From positions 1 to 44,269 of the forward strand of contig JAJRTY010000022.1 of NCBI GenBank assembly GCA_024278055.1: 44,269 nucleotides of DNA. The letters run 5' to 3'. The notes below the pieces were generated by a model that saw nothing but the letters and a program-made list of their open reading frames with translations, searched no databases and was not told the origin of the DNA. Both the position numbers and the translations under genes were made by a program. This stretch comes from Alphaproteobacteria bacterium. Its GTDB lineage: Bacteria; Pseudomonadota; Alphaproteobacteria; Rhizobiales; JAJFHR01. This document shows, piece after piece, positions 1 to 9,270 of the stretch; the first letter of the stretch is position 1, and each line of letters starts with the position of its first letter.

Positions 1-113
1 ATGGCTTCAAGATGCTTGCCGCGATCGATGACCGTGACATTGTGTCCAGCCAGGGCAAATTTCGCTGCCATCAGACCACCGATGGCTCCGGCCCCTACAA
101 CGCATATTTTCAT
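1..113 (-). CDS. 2-dehydropantoate 2-reductase family protein (N-terminal fragment)
   Basis: Only the first 37 codons lie in the window; the gene continues past the left edge. The reverse strand opens with ATG and reads MKICVVGAGAIGGLMAAKFA, a typical N-terminal Rossmann fold with the GxGxxG dinucleotide motif of the ApbA/PanE ketopantoate reductase family. A GAGGA ribosome binding site lies about 8 bases before the start. It sits 31 bases downstream of the FAH-family gene on the same strand, so it is probably the last visible gene of the tctCBA-FAH operon. In such an accessory catabolic operon the reductase probably acts on a 2-keto acid or related compound rather than in pantothenate synthesis. 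Family is fairly sure; substrate is unknown. Confidence 0.75.
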   Translation of the reverse strand, partial: MKICVVGAGAIGGLMAAKFALAGHNVTVIDRGKHLEA

Positions 114-144
114 CACTGTATCCTCTTGTTGGTTTTTTTCATGT

Positions 145-918
145 CTATTGCACAAATGTATTGTTGAGCGTGCCAATACCTTCAATGGTAATTGAGATGG
201 TGTTCGATGGCTCTTTCATGGCACCGACGCCGATAGAGGTGCCACAGGCAATCACATCGCCAGGGTTGAGTGTCATGTCATATGACAGGCGTGAAATCAG
301 CTGATGGGGTGGAAAAATCATGTCATTGACAGGGTAGTTCTGCCGCTCCGCCCCGTTTAAAACGGTTTTGATGGCAAGTGTCATCGGATCTATATCTGTT
401 ACGATGGCCGGACCGAAAACGCCGAAAGTGTCAAAACTTTTGGCGCGCGTCCACTGGGCGAATGTTGCATCTTTTGAGATGATTTCAGCAGCCGTCACAT
501 CATTGATGCAGGTGTAGCCAAAAATAAAGTCGCCTGCATCAGCTTCAGAGATTTCACTGCACTGACGCCCGATGACAATGCCAAGCTCACCTTCATAGAC
601 CACTTTACCGTCATAAGAGGACGGACGTCGTATAACCTGGTCGGTGGCTAAAAAAGAGTTGGAGGCCTTGAGGAAAAAAAGCGGATCTTGCGGCACCGGC
701 GAATTCATCTTTGTTGCCAGGGCGTGATAATTATTCCACAGACATATCATCTTGCCGGGATCACACGGGGTCAAAACCGTCACATCGGCCAGTTGTACCG
801 TATCTCCGGTGGGTTGCGGGTTGTCGAATAATTCTCCCTCGTAGACAGTGATGACACCATCTTGCGTTGTACCGATGTTGGTGTTGCCATCTTTTTCAAA
901 ACGAATCCAGTGCGCCAT
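145..918 (-). CDS. Fumarylacetoacetate hydrolase family protein
   Basis: This is a 257-residue cytosolic enzyme of the FAH superfamily, which hydrolyses, decarboxylates or isomerises oxo-acids using a divalent metal. The metal-binding pattern is visible: glutamates 109 and 111 in VVYEGELGIVIG, Asp140 in CINDVTAAE, and Lys160 in RAKSFDTFG. The open frame extends further upstream, but the ATG at 918 has an AAGGG ribosome binding site and the protein begins there as FAH family members do (MAHWIRFEKDG). It lies between tctA and the PanE-like gene on the same strand, so it probably processes the compound imported by the TTT transporter. The exact reaction (for example acylpyruvate hydrolase or 2-hydroxyhepta-2,4-diene-1,7-dioate isomerase type) cannot be decided from sequence alone. 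Confidence 0.88.
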   Translation of the reverse strand: MAHWIRFEKDGNTNIGTTQDGVITVYEGELFDNPQPTGDTVQLADVTVLTPCDPGKMICLWNNYHALATKMNSPVPQDPLFFLKASNSFLATDQVIRRPSSYDGKVVYEGELGIVIGRQCSEISEADAGDFIFGYTCINDVTAAEIISKDATFAQWTRAKSFDTFGVFGPAIVTDIDPMTLAIKTVLNGAERQNYPVNDMIFPPHQLISRLSYDMTLNPGDVIACGTSIGVGAMKEPSNTISITIEGIGTLNNTFVQ

Positions 919-1048
919 AAATACCCTTAATCCAATAATAAGCCATCGAGAAGTTTCTCTCTGCCTTAGAGTATTGAACGTGAATTCCGGCTTTGCAACA
1001 AAAATGGAATACATTTCCGTATACTGGAAACCCGCAAAAAGGGTTGCC

Positions 1049-2701
1049 TTAAGCAGTCGTTGCCTTGTGGGCAATTCTGGCTTTGTAAAGAGTGTAAAAC
1101 CCTCCGGCCATGACAACAAAACCTATCGATGGCCTGACGATTCCACCCATCATATATATCGGGACGGAAATGGCGATCAGCAGCAGTGCCGGGTAATACA
1201 GCGTCCAGGTTTTGGTACCGCGTTTGTCCTGGTACATCGGATACATGGCGGAAAAAACGGCTACAATCATGAAAAACAATGACCATGGCCGCGTGAAAAA
1301 GGGCGTAAGGTCGGTGGTGATGGCAAAGGCACGCGCCAGATTGAGCTCGGCAATATTGCCCAGCACCACGCCTAAGATCATCGGGGCCAGGGGGAAGCCA
1401 AACTGCCGCATTAAGAATCCCAGGATACCAAACCACAATATGGTCCACAGGTCATACTCGACATTGTTCAACGCAAAGACGCCGATGCCGCAAAAGCCTA
1501 AAATGACCGCTGCCAAAACATACATCCTCACCCGCGTCACCAGCACAAAAACCCTGAGCATAAAGGATTGCAGACCAACCATCATGAAGGTGGCGAGGAA
1601 AAAGGCGATGAATATGGAATAGGCCAGAACCGGCTCTTCAGCGATAAATGTCGGGCTGGGAACCACATCGTGAATAAGGAGTGCGCCCAGCATGACAGCT
1701 GTGGTGACATCACCGGGTATGCCCAGCGCCATCATGGTAATGAGAGCACCGCCTTCAACTGCATTGTTGGAACTTTCCGGCGCAATAATACCTTCAGGGG
1801 TACCCTTGCCGAACTTTTCCGGGTGTTTTGAGGCCTTCTTGGCCTGATCATAGGCCAGAATATTGGCAATGGAGCCACCCGCGCCGGGTAAAATACCGGT
1901 AAAAACCCCAATTAGTGAGGAACGTACAACAACAGTCCAGCGTATTAAAACCTCGCGGATCGCACGCCTGTGTTCAATACGGACCTGGACAGAACCTTTG
2001 TCCATCAGTGATTTTTTTGCCTTTGCGGGATCGCGAACATCACTCAACAACTGAGAGAAGGCAAACAGGCCGATAAGCACGGCAATGAAATTAAAGCCCT
2101 GAAGCATGGCATCGCTGCCAAAATTGAAGCGCGCAATACCGGCAGCTTCATCTTCACCAATTGTTCTGACCAAAAGCCCAACGAGGCCGGCAATGAGCCC
2201 TTTCACCATATTCTTACCCGCCAGCGAGGCGGTTATGGTGAGAGCAAAAATCACCAGCATAAAGTAATCCCAGGGATTAAACTCCAGTCCGATGCGAGCA
2301 AGCTGGGGGGCCAGCGTTACCAATAAAATAGCGCTGATGATACCGCCGCAAAAAGACGACCACACGCCAATACCCAAGGCCAGCCCCGGCTTGCCCGCGC
2401 GCGCCATGGGAAACCCGTCGAATGTGGTTGCAACGGAAGAAGGCGTGCCGGGAATGCCGGTCAAAATGCCAGCCATCAACCCCCCGGAAAGTCCGCCCAC
2501 CAGCACACTGACCATGGTGGCCAGACCCTGGGTGGCAGGCATGCCAAAGGTAAACGGCAAGGTTAAAACCACGGCCATGGCGATGGTAAAACCCGGGATT
2601 GCCCCGGCCACCAGTCCACCGGCAACGCCGATCAGCATTAAAAGAATTGTTTTAATATTTGCCAGTTCGCCGAAGGCTGCTGCAACGTTTTCTAAAATCA
2701 C
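1049..2701 (-). CDS. tctA: Tripartite tricarboxylate transporter permease, TctA family
   Basis: This 550-residue inner-membrane protein is the large permease of a TTT transporter. It is almost entirely hydrophobic and carries the TctA signatures: an N-terminal glycine-rich repeat (GVAGGLVAGAIPGFT), GIPGTPSSVATTFDGFPMA, and a second GILPGAGGSIANI block near the middle. The start is a GTG at 2699-2701 that overlaps the tctB stop by four bases (GTGA), so the two are translationally coupled. TctA moves the solute delivered by TctC using an ion gradient. Known substrates of the family are citrate and other di- and tricarboxylates; the substrate here is not known. Confidence 0.95.
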   Translation of the reverse strand: MILENVAAAFGELANIKTILLMLIGVAGGLVAGAIPGFTIAMAVVLTLPFTFGMPATQGLATMVSVLVGGLSGGLMAGILTGIPGTPSSVATTFDGFPMARAGKPGLALGIGVWSSFCGGIISAILLVTLAPQLARIGLEFNPWDYFMLVIFALTITASLAGKNMVKGLIAGLVGLLVRTIGEDEAAGIARFNFGSDAMLQGFNFIAVLIGLFAFSQLLSDVRDPAKAKKSLMDKGSVQVRIEHRRAIREVLIRWTVVVRSSLIGVFTGILPGAGGSIANILAYDQAKKASKHPEKFGKGTPEGIIAPESSNNAVEGGALITMMALGIPGDVTTAVMLGALLIHDVVPSPTFIAEEPVLAYSIFIAFFLATFMMVGLQSFMLRVFVLVTRVRMYVLAAVILGFCGIGVFALNNVEYDLWTILWFGILGFLMRQFGFPLAPMILGVVLGNIAELNLARAFAITTDLTPFFTRPWSLFFMIVAVFSAMYPMYQDKRGTKTWTLYYPALLLIAISVPIYMMGGIVRPSIGFVVMAGGFYTLYKARIAHKATTA

Positions 2702-3222
2702 GACGACAACCCCAGCAGCGTTAATAGATAGGGGAAATCAGACGGTGGTAAAATCACATCCAGACCATAGGTAAACAACGACCACATGGCACCGATACAG
2801 CCGATTGCGACAATGGCGTGGAAAGCAAGATTTCTCGCCGACCACCCTCCCAGTACGTTCAACAGTAAAAACACAAACAAGATTCCGCTAATCAACATTC
2901 CAAACACCGGCAAGGTGGCCAGATAAGCGAAAAACAGAACAAAGCACCAGATGGGGTTTTTCCAATCATACAGCCAACTGAAAAACCCGGCTTGTGGCGG
3001 CGCCCCTTCCTCACCCTCCGAGACTTCTTCGGGATTGGTCAGGGATTGAAACAGATAAATCAGCGACAATACGCCAAGGGCTACAATTATGACGCGAGGC
3101 CAGGTAGAGGGCAGCAGGACACCATATGTCGGCACCCGAATGTCAAAGCTGGCAGCGTAAAAAACGCCGCAAAGAACCAGCAGGAAAATAGCAACAGCTG
3201 CGTCTTTGTTCAAACGTTCCAT
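2698..3222 (-). CDS. tctB: Tripartite tricarboxylate transporter small membrane subunit, TctB family
   Basis: This is the 174-residue small membrane subunit with four predicted hydrophobic segments, the size and layout of TctB. I chose the ATG at 3222 (MERLNKDAAVAIFLL) because an AGG-type ribosome binding site precedes it at good spacing. The alternative ATG at 3237 would sit directly against the T-tract of the terminator that follows tctC and would have no ribosome binding site. The stop overlaps the GTG start of tctA. A low-complexity acidic loop (EEVSEGEEGAP) separates the second and third membrane segments. TctB works with TctA in the membrane. Confidence 0.9.
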   Translation of the reverse strand: MERLNKDAAVAIFLLVLCGVFYAASFDIRVPTYGVLLPSTWPRVIIVALGVLSLIYLFQSLTNPEEVSEGEEGAPPQAGFFSWLYDWKNPIWCFVLFFAYLATLPVFGMLISGILFVFLLLNVLGGWSARNLAFHAIVAIGCIGAMWSLFTYGLDVILPPSDFPYLLTLLGLSS

Positions 3223-3242
3223 GATTGGCCTGCGCATTTAAG

Positions 3243-3279
3243 AAAAAAGGAGCCCGGATACCATAAAGATATCCGGGCT
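3243..3279 (-). terminator. Intrinsic terminator between tctC and tctB
   Basis: A perfect 10-bp inverted repeat (arms 3251-3260 and 3270-3279, 9-base loop) lies just after the tctC stop. In the minus-strand transcript it is followed by CC and six uridines (3243-3248). Because tctB and tctA have no other clear promoter nearby, readthrough would supply them. The element should lower permease expression relative to the binding protein. Confidence 0.85.
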
Positions 3280-3300
3280 GTTGTTGAAACCCTTATAGGA

Positions 3301-4284
3301 TTATTTTTTGTACATGCCGATCTTGATGGCAACTTTTTCATGCGCGGCATAGGTTTCTTCTGCCCATTTGCGGAAGCCTTCAGGTCCAACCCACTCTACA
3401 TCGGTGCCCTTGGCAGCCATCTGCTTGAGCAGATCGGGATTTTCCGCAGCTTTTTTAAACACCTGCGACCACATGTCGACAATTTCTTTTGGTGTACCCT
3501 TGGGGGCAACAATACCGCGTTTAAGCGCATAAACCATATCAACGCCAAGTTCTTTCAAAGTTGGCAGATCCGGCAAATTGGGATCACGCTTGTCAGCAGC
3601 TATGGCAAAGGCCTTCAGTTCACCACTTTGGATGTATTTTTTGCCCGAAGCAACATTGAGCGTGCCCAGTTGAATGGCGTTGGACAATAAAGCCGTCATG
3701 CGCTGTTTGGTGCCGTCAAAGGGTACATATTTGAATTTTGCTCCGGTCAGGTCTTCCATAATCAACCAGGCGAACTGGCTGGTTGAGCCGAAGGTTGCAC
3801 CTGTGAGAATGGTTTCCGGTGCCGCTTTGGCCGCATTGAGGAGTTCTTCCAGGCTGTTCCATTTAACATTACCAGCCGCACCCATAATATCCGGGGTTGA
3901 CGTCAAAAGGGCTACGGTTTCAAACGCAGGATAGGTGAAATCAATCCGGCCATTAAGGAAACTTGTGATCGCACTTTGGTGAATGGCAAACAGCGTACAG
4001 CCATCGGGCTTTGCCTTTGCCGCCACTTTGGCACCTTTGTTGCCGCCCTGTCCGGGGATGGTCACAACCTTGACTTTATGTTCACCACTCATTTCCTGTA
4101 TGGTTTTTTCAAAAATCGAAAACAGCACGTGAGTGCCGCCACCGGCTCCCCATGGCACAATCAGTTTGGCGGTGCTGCACGGAATGGCAGTTGTTGCCTG
4201 CGCCGGCGTTGAGGTCGCTGCTGTGGTGACTACGGCCACCGCAGAAATCGCTGCAACTGCCCCCCATTTTAAAAATTTTTTCAT
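3301..4284 (-). CDS. tctC: TTT transporter periplasmic substrate-binding protein, TctC/Bug family
   Basis: This 327-residue protein has a clear Sec signal peptide: a Lys-rich start, a hydrophobic core and an A-x-A type cleavage site near residue 30 (TPAQA). The mature part has the Bug-family pattern, including IVPWGAGGGTH near the N-terminus, the GxGGNKG loop, and a KYVPFDG segment. The family binds carboxylates through two water molecules and hands them to TctA/TctB. An AGGGAG ribosome binding site precedes the ATG. It is the promoter-proximal gene of the operon and is separated from tctB by a terminator, which fits the high demand for binding protein. The ligand is unknown; a dicarboxylate or keto acid is plausible from the FAH and nadX neighbours. 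Confidence 0.93.
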   Translation of the reverse strand: MKKFLKWGAVAAISAVAVVTTAATSTPAQATTAIPCSTAKLIVPWGAGGGTHVLFSIFEKTIQEMSGEHKVKVVTIPGQGGNKGAKVAAKAKPDGCTLFAIHQSAITSFLNGRIDFTYPAFETVALLTSTPDIMGAAGNVKWNSLEELLNAAKAAPETILTGATFGSTSQFAWLIMEDLTGAKFKYVPFDGTKQRMTALLSNAIQLGTLNVASGKKYIQSGELKAFAIAADKRDPNLPDLPTLKELGVDMVYALKRGIVAPKGTPKEIVDMWSQVFKKAAENPDLLKQMAAKGTDVEWVGPEGFRKWAEETYAAHEKVAIKIGMYKK

Positions 4285-4465
4285 TAGCCAATCTCCCTGT
4301 AAGGTGTGTTCTTATGATACTGTTGAAGTAGGGCAATTTGTTTTTCTCGCCCATATGAATTTGATACTAACAAGTCTTTTGCCAAAAATACAGTGGCAGC
4401 AGGACAGATTTTTAACTTCCCGTTCATGCGGGCACATAACCAGGATCAGGGACACCGGTTTCAAG
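4285..4465. promoter_or_regulatory. Divergent promoter region between tctC and nadX
   Basis: These 181 bases separate two divergently transcribed genes and must hold the promoter for each. No convincing sigma-70 hexamer pair or operator palindrome was found by eye. The tctC ribosome binding site (AGGGAG) lies at its left end; the nadX side has no strong ribosome binding site. Confidence 0.4.
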
Positions 4466-5275
4466 ATGCCAGAATATCGCGTTGCCATAGCCGGATTGGG
4501 CACGATTGGACTGAAAGTCGCCGAGGCCATCGACAGTGGAGATTTGCCCGGCCTGTCCTTAACGGCGGTGTCGGCGAAAAATCATACCAAGGCCGCTACA
4601 AATTTAAGAAATTTTCGGACCATACCAGCTATCGTTTCGCTGGCTGAACTGGCGGAGCTTGCGGATGTTGTGGTGGAATGTTCTCCCGCCGAGGTTTTCG
4701 CCCAGTGCGCAGATGCAGCCATTGCCAGGGGGCTGATTTTCATCACCGTTTCCGCCGGAGCCTTGCTGGAGCGTGCGGATTTAATTTCGCATGCTGAAAA
4801 AACCGGTGCGCAAATCATTGTACCGACCGGTGCCCTGATTGGGCTCGATGCCGTTCGTGCGGCGGCAGAGGGGAAGATTACAAGTGTTACTCATTGTGTA
4901 CGCAAACCCGGAGCGTCTTTAAAAGGCGCGCCTTTCATTGAGCAGAACAATATTTGTCTGGATAATCTTGCCACCGCTATGTGCATTTTCAAGGGCTCAG
5001 CGCGCGAAGCTGCAAAAGGGTTTCCCGCCAATGTAAATGTGTCCGCGGCTCTGGGCCTGGCTGGAATAGGGGCTGATGAAACAAATGTTGAAATCTGGGC
5101 GGATCCTACCATTGACCGGAACATCCATGAAGTTTTTGTCGAGGCCGACAGCGCCCGGTTTTCGATGAAAATCGAAAACGTGCCGTCAAAAAACGCTGCG
5201 ACAGGAAAAATAACCGCATTAAGCGTGATTGCGGCCCTGCGCCGGTTAACGGCCCCCCTTGTGATTGGCACCTAG
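4466..5275 (+). CDS. nadX: L-aspartate dehydrogenase
   Basis: This 269-residue protein matches NadX, the NAD(P)-dependent L-aspartate dehydrogenase that interconverts L-aspartate with oxaloacetate plus ammonia through iminoaspartate. The start reads MPEYRVAIAGLGTIG, with a GxGxxG Rossmann motif. VVECSPAE, CVRKPGASLKGAPF and the catalytic-histidine block DRNIHEVFVEADSARF (His221) follow, then the conserved IENVPSKN segment. The open frame continues upstream, but that part is the antisense of tctC; the ATG at 4466 is the natural start. In some bacteria NadX feeds iminoaspartate to NadA for NAD synthesis, but no nadA or nadC is adjacent here. Its divergence from a carboxylate transporter suggests a catabolic role in aspartate or oxaloacetate metabolism instead. 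Confidence 0.9.
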   Translation: MPEYRVAIAGLGTIGLKVAEAIDSGDLPGLSLTAVSAKNHTKAATNLRNFRTIPAIVSLAELAELADVVVECSPAEVFAQCADAAIARGLIFITVSAGALLERADLISHAEKTGAQIIVPTGALIGLDAVRAAAEGKITSVTHCVRKPGASLKGAPFIEQNNICLDNLATAMCIFKGSAREAAKGFPANVNVSAALGLAGIGADETNVEIWADPTIDRNIHEVFVEADSARFSMKIENVPSKNAATGKITALSVIAALRRLTAPLVIGT

Positions 5276-5471
5276 CAGTCTGCACCATGATCAATGATAA
5301 CGTATTCAAATAAATTAAAAAAAATTGGAAAACCCGGAAAACCCGCATTTTTTTGACGCTTTTGAACTGTGGCAAAAATAAGGCGTAGACCCCTGTCGGT
5401 TTTTTGTGCATGATTGCCCATTGTACAGCCTCCTGTGAGTTGGAGGCAGCATATATTTGATGGGAGAGATT
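5276..5471 (+). promoter_or_regulatory. Leader region of the TAXI gene with a small hairpin
   Basis: These 196 A/T-rich bases have no coding potential. A 6-bp inverted repeat (GCCTCC at 5428-5433, GGAGGC at 5442-5447) lies about 15 bases before a GGGAGAG ribosome binding site. It may form a short 5' leader hairpin in the mRNA. No clear promoter hexamers were identified. Confidence 0.35.
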
Positions 5472-6455
5472 ATGCGTAGATTAAGCGTTAAGACAATTGC
5501 TACTGTTGCTGCTTTGGCAACAGTAGGTCTGGGTTTTGCCGTTACCGGTTCCAGTGCTCAAGAACAACAGTTTATCAGCATTGGTACAGGTGGTGTAACC
5601 GGTGTGTATTATCCAACAGGTGGCGCTATTTGCCGTCTGGTAAATAAGACACGCAAAGAAACAGGAATTCGCTGCTCAGCGGAATCAACCGGGGGATCAA
5701 TTTACAACATCAACACGATCCGTGCGGGTGAACTGGAATTTGGCGTGGCTCAGTCTGACTGGCAGTATCATGCTTATAATGGTACATCCAAATTCGAAAA
5801 ACAGGGTCCATTCAAGAAGCTTCGCGCTGTATTCTCTGTACACGCTGAGCCGGTAACCGTGATTGCCCGCGATGATTCCGGCATCATGAACATCTCTGAT
5901 GTTAAAGGCAAACGCATGAACATCGGTAATCCCGGTTCAGGCACCCGTGGTACCTGGGAAGTTCTTGAAGCTGCTTTGGGCTGGAAACGTTCAGACCTCA
6001 AACTGGCAGCAGAAATGAAATCAGCTGAAACCGGTGCTGCTGTCTGTGATGGCAAAATCGATGCATATTTCTGGCTCGTTGGTCATCCTTCTGCCCTGAC
6101 ACAGGAAAGCCTGGCTTCATGTGCATCTCACCTGGTAGATGTTACCGGTCCTGCCATCGACAAACTGATTGCCGATAATTCATACTATCGTAAGGCAACC
6201 ATTCCTGCGGGCATGTACAACAACAAAAAAGATATCACCACTTTTGGTGTTGGCGCGACCTTCGTCACCAGCTCTGATGTGCCTGATCTGGTTGTTTACA
6301 CCGTTGTTAAATCAGTCTTCGAAAACTTTGATCAGTTCAAAAAGCTTCATCCGGCGTTTGCCAATCTGAAGCCTGCGGAAATGATCAAGGACGGTCTGTC
6401 TGCACCACTTCATCCCGGTGCAATAAAATATTACAAAGAAAAAGGCTGGATGTAA
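5472..6455 (+). CDS. TAXI family TRAP transporter solute-binding protein
   Basis: This 327-residue periplasmic protein has a Sec signal peptide ending near residue 29 (SSAQ). The mature N-terminus reads [20 protein letters not shown], the hallmark of the TAXI (TRAP-associated extracytoplasmic immunogenic) family, and is followed by [16 protein letters not shown] and [14 protein letters not shown] chose the ATG at 5472 because GGGAGAG precedes it directly; earlier TTG and ATG codons lack such a site. TAXI proteins work with fused TRAP permeases, and one follows after a terminator. Codon choice favours GGT, CGT and similar codons more than in nearby genes, which suggests high expression. Characterised TAXI proteins bind small organic acids such as 2-oxoglutarate or glutamate; the ligand here is unknown. 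Confidence 0.93.
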   Translation: MRRLSVKTIATVAALATVGLGFAVTGSSAQEQQFISIGTGGVTGVYYPTGGAICRLVNKTRKETGIRCSAESTGGSIYNINTIRAGELEFGVAQSDWQYHAYNGTSKFEKQGPFKKLRAVFSVHAEPVTVIARDDSGIMNISDVKGKRMNIGNPGSGTRGTWEVLEAALGWKRSDLKLAAEMKSAETGAAVCDGKIDAYFWLVGHPSALTQESLASCASHLVDVTGPAIDKLIADNSYYRKATIPAGMYNNKKDITTFGVGATFVTSSDVPDLVVYTVVKSVFENFDQFKKLHPAFANLKPAEMIKDGLSAPLHPGAIKYYKEKGWM

Positions 6456-6465
6456 TTTTAGCCTC

Positions 6466-6500
6466 AAAGGTGGGAAAGCAAATGCTTTCCCACCTTTTTT
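6466..6500 (+). terminator. Strong intrinsic terminator after the TAXI gene
   Basis: A perfect 15-bp inverted repeat (6466-6480 and 6483-6497) ends in a run of six T (6495-6500). It begins 11 bases after the TAXI stop codon and precedes the TRAP permease gene by about 105 bases. It should separate high binding-protein expression from lower permease expression. Confidence 0.93.
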
Positions 6501-6606
6501 GTTAAACGTACTCATGCCGTGGCTGGGAGCTATGGGATCTGCGAGACGTGGATTCTGATTGGGTACGCACGTTTAATCCGACAGACGCTGGAGGAGGCCT
6601 GCAGTA

Positions 6607-9246
6607 ATGACCAACGTAAACACATCACCCACATCCGCCGATGAACTGGTTGCCCAGGTAGATTCAGGCGCGCGAAATCTTGAGGGCTCACTGTCCCGGT
6701 TGATACCGGGAGTATGTCTGGCCTGGGCATTATACCAGCTTTATATTGCCTCACCGCTGCCGTTCATTTTGACGGAATACACTGGTGCCAACGTTTTCAT
6801 CTTCATCTCCAATCTGTCCATTTCACGCAAAATTCATTTGCTGTTTTCACTGGTGTTGTCAATTCTCGCGTTTCCAATGTTCAAATCGAGCAATCGCACC
6901 AGCATCCCTACTTATGACTGGGTCCTGCTCGCCCTGGGCATGAGCGCCATCCTTTACATGATTTTCATGAACTCCAATATCGCCGATCGCGCCGGTGACT
7001 TTGCGCATGAAAACATCAGATATGACATGACCGCTGCCGTTATCGGCATGGCAGTTCTGACGCTTGCCGTATACCGTTCACTGGGCCTGCCGCTGGTTAT
7101 TGTGGCCGGCGTTTTGATGGCCTATGTCTTTATTGGCGGCGGCAACTGGGGCGGTGCTTCCTTCGTTAAAGGCGTCTGGCATTTCTGGATGCAGGAAGAA
7201 GGGGTATTTGGTAAACCGCTGTCGGTCTCGGCCCAGACCATCTTCTTATTCGTGCTTTTTGGCGCCATATTGGAAAAAGCCGGTGCCGGGGGCTATTTCA
7301 TTAAAATAGCTTTTGCCCTGCTCGGTCATTTTCGTGGCGGCCCCGCTAAAGCAGCGGTGATTGCCTCCGCACTCAGCGGTCTTTATTCAGGTTCTTCAAT
7401 TGCTAACGTGGTGACCACGGGTACGTTTACCATTCCTTTGATGAAGCGTACTGGTTTCAGCCCGGAAAAAGCCGGTGCTGTGGAAGTGGCTGCTTCTACC
7501 AACGGTCAACTGACACCTCCGGTCATGGGGGCGGCTGCCTTCCTGATTGCCGAATTCACCGGTGTTGAATACACCACCTTGCTCAAACATGCCTTGCTGC
7601 CAGCTTTGGTTTCCTACATTGCGCTGGTTTACATCGTGCATCTGGAAGCGTGTAAACTGCGCCTCAAGGGCCTGCCGAAACTGCCGTCATCATTGACGTT
7701 CATGCGAAAAGTCATTGGCTTTTTGACAGGCTTCATCCTGATATCCCTCGGGTTCATTATTGTTTACTACACATTGGGCGCGGTAAAAGCCGCCAATCCC
7801 GGCCTGTCGCTTTATGCGGTAATGGCTATCTTTGGCCTTATCTACCTTGCTTTATTGTATGTGGCATCCAAGCGCCCCGATCTTGAGGAAGATGATCCTG
7901 AAGCGCCGATGACAGAACTGCCGCATGCCGGTGATACAGCAGTAACAGGTCTATACTATCTGTTGCCGATTATCCTGTTGCTGTGGTCAATCCTGCCAAC
8001 ACCGGAACGGCTGTCGCCGCATCTGTCGGCGTTTTATGCCTGCCTCGCAATGATCTTCATTGCCGTGACACAAAAACCGCTGAAAGCCATGTTCCGTGGT
8101 GAAGGAAACTTCATGAGCGGGTTGAAGGAAGGTATTGAAGATACCACCATTGGCATGATCGCCGGTTCGCGCAACATGATTTCAATTGGTATCGCAACCG
8201 CTGCTGCCGGTGTTATTGTCGGGTCTATTTCACTGACCGGCGTGCATGGTATTGTCGGGCAATTCGTCGAATTCCTGTCTGGCGGCAATCTGCTGATCAT
8301 GCTGATACTGGTTGCTCTTATGAGCCTGATATTGGGCATGGGCTTGCCGACTACCGCCAACTATCTCGTGGTTGCCGGCCTGATGGCCCCCGTCATCGTC
8401 GCCCTCGGTGCCAAATCAGGGTTGATTGTGCCTCTGGTGGCAGTGCATCTGTTTGTGTTCTACTTTGGTATTCTGGCTGATGATACACCTCCGGTGGGCC
8501 TCGCGGCCTACGCTGCTGCGGCCATATCCAAAGGGGACCCGATCATGACCGGTGTTAAGGGTTTTGCCTATGATATTCGCACCGCCCTGTTGCCCTTCCT
8601 GTTTATCTTCAACACCGAGTTGTTGCTGATAGATGTGACCTTGTACAAAGCGGTGTTTATATTCATTATAGCAACCATTGCGATGATGCTGTTTGCCGCC
8701 GCCACGCAAGGCTGGTTCTTAACCAAAAGCAAAGTCTGGGAAAGTGTTGCTTTGCTGCTGATAGCCTTTACCTTGTTCAGACCGGGTTTCTGGCTGGATT
8801 ATGTATCACCACCTTACGAAGAAAAGCCCGGTATACAGGCATTGAGTATTGCCGAAACTATGCCCGATGGTGCCAAATTGAGGGTGAGGATTGTCGGCCC
8901 GGATTTTGACAATCCTGACATTAACAACACCACCACAATTCTGCTGCAACTTGGTCCCAAAGCCGATGGTGAAACCCGTTTCACCAAAGCCGGGCTGAAT
9001 ATTCTGGAAGAGGATGGTAAACTTGTTGTTGATGGCGTGACCTGGGACAGTGAGCACAAGCAACTCGACAAGTTATTCACGCTTGGTGAGGTTGATAATC
9101 CGGTTATTGTCGAAATTGTGCAATTGAACAGAGAACGCTTCGCCAAGGAGTGGTTCTACATTCCCGCACTCAGCCTGCTGTTTTTGATCATCTTCCTGCA
9201 ACGTCGTCGCCATGTTGATTTCGATGACGAAGCGATCACTGCCTAA
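6607..9246 (+). CDS. TRAP transporter permease, fused 4TM/12TM (DctQM-type) with C-terminal DUF3394-like domain
   Basis: This 879-residue polytopic membrane protein fuses the small (DctQ-like) and large (DctM-like) TRAP subunits, the usual partner of TAXI binding proteins. The DctM half shows the repeated signatures SGSSIANVVTTGTFTIPLM with TNGQLTPPVMGAAAF, and GMGLPTTANYLV with ILADDTPPVGLAAYAAAAI. After the last transporter helices, at about residue 735, comes a roughly 110-residue hydrophilic domain and a final membrane helix, resembling DUF3394 found at the C-terminus of this permease class. A GGAGG ribosome binding site precedes the ATG. The protein is a secondary, probably Na+-coupled, symporter. 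The order TAXI, terminator, permease, UspA indicates one transport unit. Confidence 0.95.
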   Translation: MTNVNTSPTSADELVAQVDSGARNLEGSLSRLIPGVCLAWALYQLYIASPLPFILTEYTGANVFIFISNLSISRKIHLLFSLVLSILAFPMFKSSNRTSIPTYDWVLLALGMSAILYMIFMNSNIADRAGDFAHENIRYDMTAAVIGMAVLTLAVYRSLGLPLVIVAGVLMAYVFIGGGNWGGASFVKGVWHFWMQEEGVFGKPLSVSAQTIFLFVLFGAILEKAGAGGYFIKIAFALLGHFRGGPAKAAVIASALSGLYSGSSIANVVTTGTFTIPLMKRTGFSPEKAGAVEVAASTNGQLTPPVMGAAAFLIAEFTGVEYTTLLKHALLPALVSYIALVYIVHLEACKLRLKGLPKLPSSLTFMRKVIGFLTGFILISLGFIIVYYTLGAVKAANPGLSLYAVMAIFGLIYLALLYVASKRPDLEEDDPEAPMTELPHAGDTAVTGLYYLLPIILLLWSILPTPERLSPHLSAFYACLAMIFIAVTQKPLKAMFRGEGNFMSGLKEGIEDTTIGMIAGSRNMISIGIATAAAGVIVGSISLTGVHGIVGQFVEFLSGGNLLIMLILVALMSLILGMGLPTTANYLVVAGLMAPVIVALGAKSGLIVPLVAVHLFVFYFGILADDTPPVGLAAYAAAAISKGDPIMTGVKGFAYDIRTALLPFLFIFNTELLLIDVTLYKAVFIFIIATIAMMLFAAATQGWFLTKSKVWESVALLLIAFTLFRPGFWLDYVSPPYEEKPGIQALSIAETMPDGAKLRVRIVGPDFDNPDINNTTTILLQLGPKADGETRFTKAGLNILEEDGKLVVDGVTWDSEHKQLDKLFTLGEVDNPVIVEIVQLNRERFAKEWFYIPALSLLFLIIFLQRRRHVDFDDEAITA

Positions 9247-9270
9247 CTTTCGGATTTGAAAGGACAAAAA

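Noticed and set aside
1029-1045. Possible terminator after tctA (AACCC/GGGTT stem)
   Set aside because: The stem has only 5 bp and no T-run follows on the minus strand, so it is not convincing.
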